The notes beneath the pieces are model-generated. The model was not told the DNA's origin, did not search any database, and worked only from the letters and a program-made list of their open reading frames with translations. The translations under genes were made by a program, and so were the position numbers. A stretch of DNA of 14,212 nucleotides, taken from the NCBI GenBank assembly GCA_030041195.1, contig JASHOI010000204.1, positions 1 to 14,212 of the forward strand, in the 5' to 3' direction. The stretch comes from Streptosporangiaceae bacterium (lineage in GTDB: Bacteria; Actinomycetota; Actinomycetes; Streptosporangiales; Streptosporangiaceae). This document shows positions 12,977 through 14,212 of the stretch, one piece after another (the first letter of the stretch is position 1; every line of letters starts with the position of its first letter).

Positions 12977-14212
12977 ATGAGGCTGACCGACGAAGAGAAG
13001 GGGATGCTCGACGGCGCGGAGGGCCCGGCGGTCGCGGCCGCGATGGATCTCCTGGTCCGCTATGGGCAGGCGCTCGACTGCGAGCGCCTGTGCGACGTGC
13101 GCAACGTGGCCGGCACGATGACCCAGCCGTCCCCGGCAAAGACCAGGCTGGTCCGCGAGGGCGGCTGGAACAAGGCGTTCGCGGTGATCAACCTGGACTG
13201 CGACGACGACCTCGAGGTCCCGGACATGCGGGTGCCGACCTGCCAGCTGCAGCACGGCTTCGGCGGCGACGCCGGCGGCCGCATCCCGTACCCGGCCGAG
13301 AACATCCGGCTGCAGGCCGACGCGGAGGCGTTCTACGGGCGCCGCGGGGTGAGCATCCTGGCCACCTGCACGCCCTATCAGGTCGGCAACATCCCGGTGC
13401 GCGGCGAGCACTGCGCGTGGATGGAGTCCTCCGCGGTGGTCTACGCGAACTCCGTGCTCGGCGCCAGGACCAACTGCGAGGGAACGGCCTCGACCGGCGC
13501 CGCGTCGCTGACCGGGAAGATCCCGTGCTGGGGGAACCACCACGACAGCGGCCGCCGCGGCACCCACCTGATCGACGTCAGGGTCCGCGTCGACACCTTC
13601 GCCGAGTGGGGGATGCTCGGCTACTTCACCGGCGCCGCGGCCGGCGAGGAACGCCCGGTCATCACCGGCAACATCGGGCGGCCCGACCTGGTCGAGCTCA
13701 AGCACTTCGGCGCCGCGGCGGCCACGTCGGGCGGCGTCGAGCTCTACCACATCCCCGGGATCACGCCGGAGGCGCCGACCGTGGACGCGGCGTTCGGCCC
13801 GTCCGGGGTGCCCGGGCCGATCGCGTACGGGCCCGCCGAGCGGCGCGCGGTCTACCAGGATCTCAACTCCCAGGGCAGCTCCGCGGACGTGGACTTCGTG
13901 CTGCTCGGCTGCCCGCACGCGTCGGTGGACCAGATCTGGCGTGCGGCCAGGGCCCTGGATGGCCGCAGGCTCAGCCCCGGCACGGAGCTGTGGCTGATGG
14001 TGCCGCGGGCGCTCAAGGACGTCGCCGACCGCAGCGGCTACACCGAGATCATCGAGCGGGCCGGGGGCAAGGTGCTCGCCGACTCCTGCCCGGCGATGTC
14101 CCGGGTCGCCCCGGAGGGCACCAGGGTGTTCGCGACGGACTCGGCGAAGCAGGCGCACTACCTGCCCGCGATCTTGGGCATCGAGGCCTGGTTCGGCACC
14201 CTCGACGAGTGC
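12977..14212 (+). CDS. aconitase X large (catalytic) subunit, partial at window edge
   Basis: 412 codons are visible with no stop before the edge. The protein is the AcnX catalytic domain (DUF521). It opens LTDEEKGMLDGAEGPAVAAAMDLLVRYG, the classic start of the stand-alone large subunit. Conserved blocks follow: FYGRRGVSILATCTPYQVGNIPVRGEHCAWMESSAVVYANSVLGARTNCEG (119-169), YHIPGITPEAP (257-267), GCPHAS (311-316) and DSCPAMS (369-375). Cys167, Cys312 and Cys371 are the likely iron-sulfur ligands. Known members dehydrate mevalonate 5-phosphate (archaea) or cis-3-hydroxy-L-proline (bacteria), so a hydroxyacid/hydro-lyase reaction is expected. There is no N-terminal swivelling domain, so the small subunit (DUF126) should be separate, probably just past the right edge. 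The ATG has a G-rich ribosome-binding site 4 bp upstream and lies 15 bp after the FAD oxidoreductase stop. The part seen is near the full length of stand-alone large subunits. Confidence 0.9.
   Translation, partial: MRLTDEEKGMLDGAEGPAVAAAMDLLVRYGQALDCERLCDVRNVAGTMTQPSPAKTRLVREGGWNKAFAVINLDCDDDLEVPDMRVPTCQLQHGFGGDAGGRIPYPAENIRLQADAEAFYGRRGVSILATCTPYQVGNIPVRGEHCAWMESSAVVYANSVLGARTNCEGTASTGAASLTGKIPCWGNHHDSGRRGTHLIDVRVRVDTFAEWGMLGYFTGAAAGEERPVITGNIGRPDLVELKHFGAAAATSGGVELYHIPGITPEAPTVDAAFGPSGVPGPIAYGPAERRAVYQDLNSQGSSADVDFVLLGCPHASVDQIWRAARALDGRRLSPGTELWLMVPRALKDVADRSGYTEIIERAGGKVLADSCPAMSRVAPEGTRVFATDSAKQAHYLPAILGIEAWFGTLDEC

Noticed and set aside
11588..14158. 856-codon open frame on the minus strand
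   Set aside because: It lies antisense to the FAD oxidoreductase and AcnX genes, both with clear family motifs. Its translation is Arg/His/Ala-rich without domains, a normal shadow of high-GC coding DNA.
1..14212. CRISPR arrays, tRNA or rRNA genes, insertion-sequence ends or attachment sites
   Set aside because: No regularly spaced repeats, cloverleaf-like segments, transposase or integrase motifs were found by eye; small RNAs cannot be excluded without a covariance-model search.

Overview
The window reads as high-GC actinobacterial chromosome (Actinomycetota, a Streptomyces- or Streptosporangiales-like soil lineage). The reasons are strong G/C preference at third codon positions, several GTG/TTG starts, tight co-directional gene pairs, a likely leaderless antitoxin gene, and families common in such genomes (PaaX, TetR plus 14-helix MFS, VapBC, LysR). 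The genus cannot be fixed from the sequence. No rRNA, tRNA, insertion sequence or CRISPR array was seen.

Left part (1-6567): a catabolic-looking neighbourhood. Three minus-strand genes run right to left as a tight operon: a TIM-barrel sugar isomerase/epimerase-like protein, then E1 alpha and E1 beta of a thiamine-diphosphate 2-oxoacid dehydrogenase. A metal-dependent amidohydrolase (PF04909-like) diverges from the isomerase across a 69-bp region with ordered GAAC/GTTC half-sites. Convergent to the amidohydrolase is a PaaX-family repressor, and upstream of that on the same strand is an NAD(P)-dependent aldehyde dehydrogenase with a good promoter overlapped by an inverted repeat. The likely theme is hydrolysis or decarboxylation of a carboxylated substrate, isomerisation, oxidative decarboxylation of a 2-oxoacid, and aldehyde oxidation. 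The substrate is unknown. No E2 or E3 is inside the window.

Middle part (6692-10309): a TetR repressor and a divergent DHA2-type drug exporter share a perfect 17-bp operator-like palindrome. Next come an unrecognised eight-cysteine small protein and a VapBC-type toxin-antitoxin operon, whose -10 region carries a second perfect 17-bp inverted repeat.

Right part (10476-14212): a LysR-type regulator with a convincing sigma70-like promoter, then a 158-bp regulatory region rich in dyads. After it come an FAD-dependent oxidoreductase and, 15 bp later, the large subunit of aconitase X (AcnX), open at the window edge. The pairing of an FAD oxidoreductase with AcnX under an adjacent LysR regulator is the best candidate here for an uncharacterised metabolic pathway. 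The AcnX small swivelling subunit would be expected just beyond the right edge.
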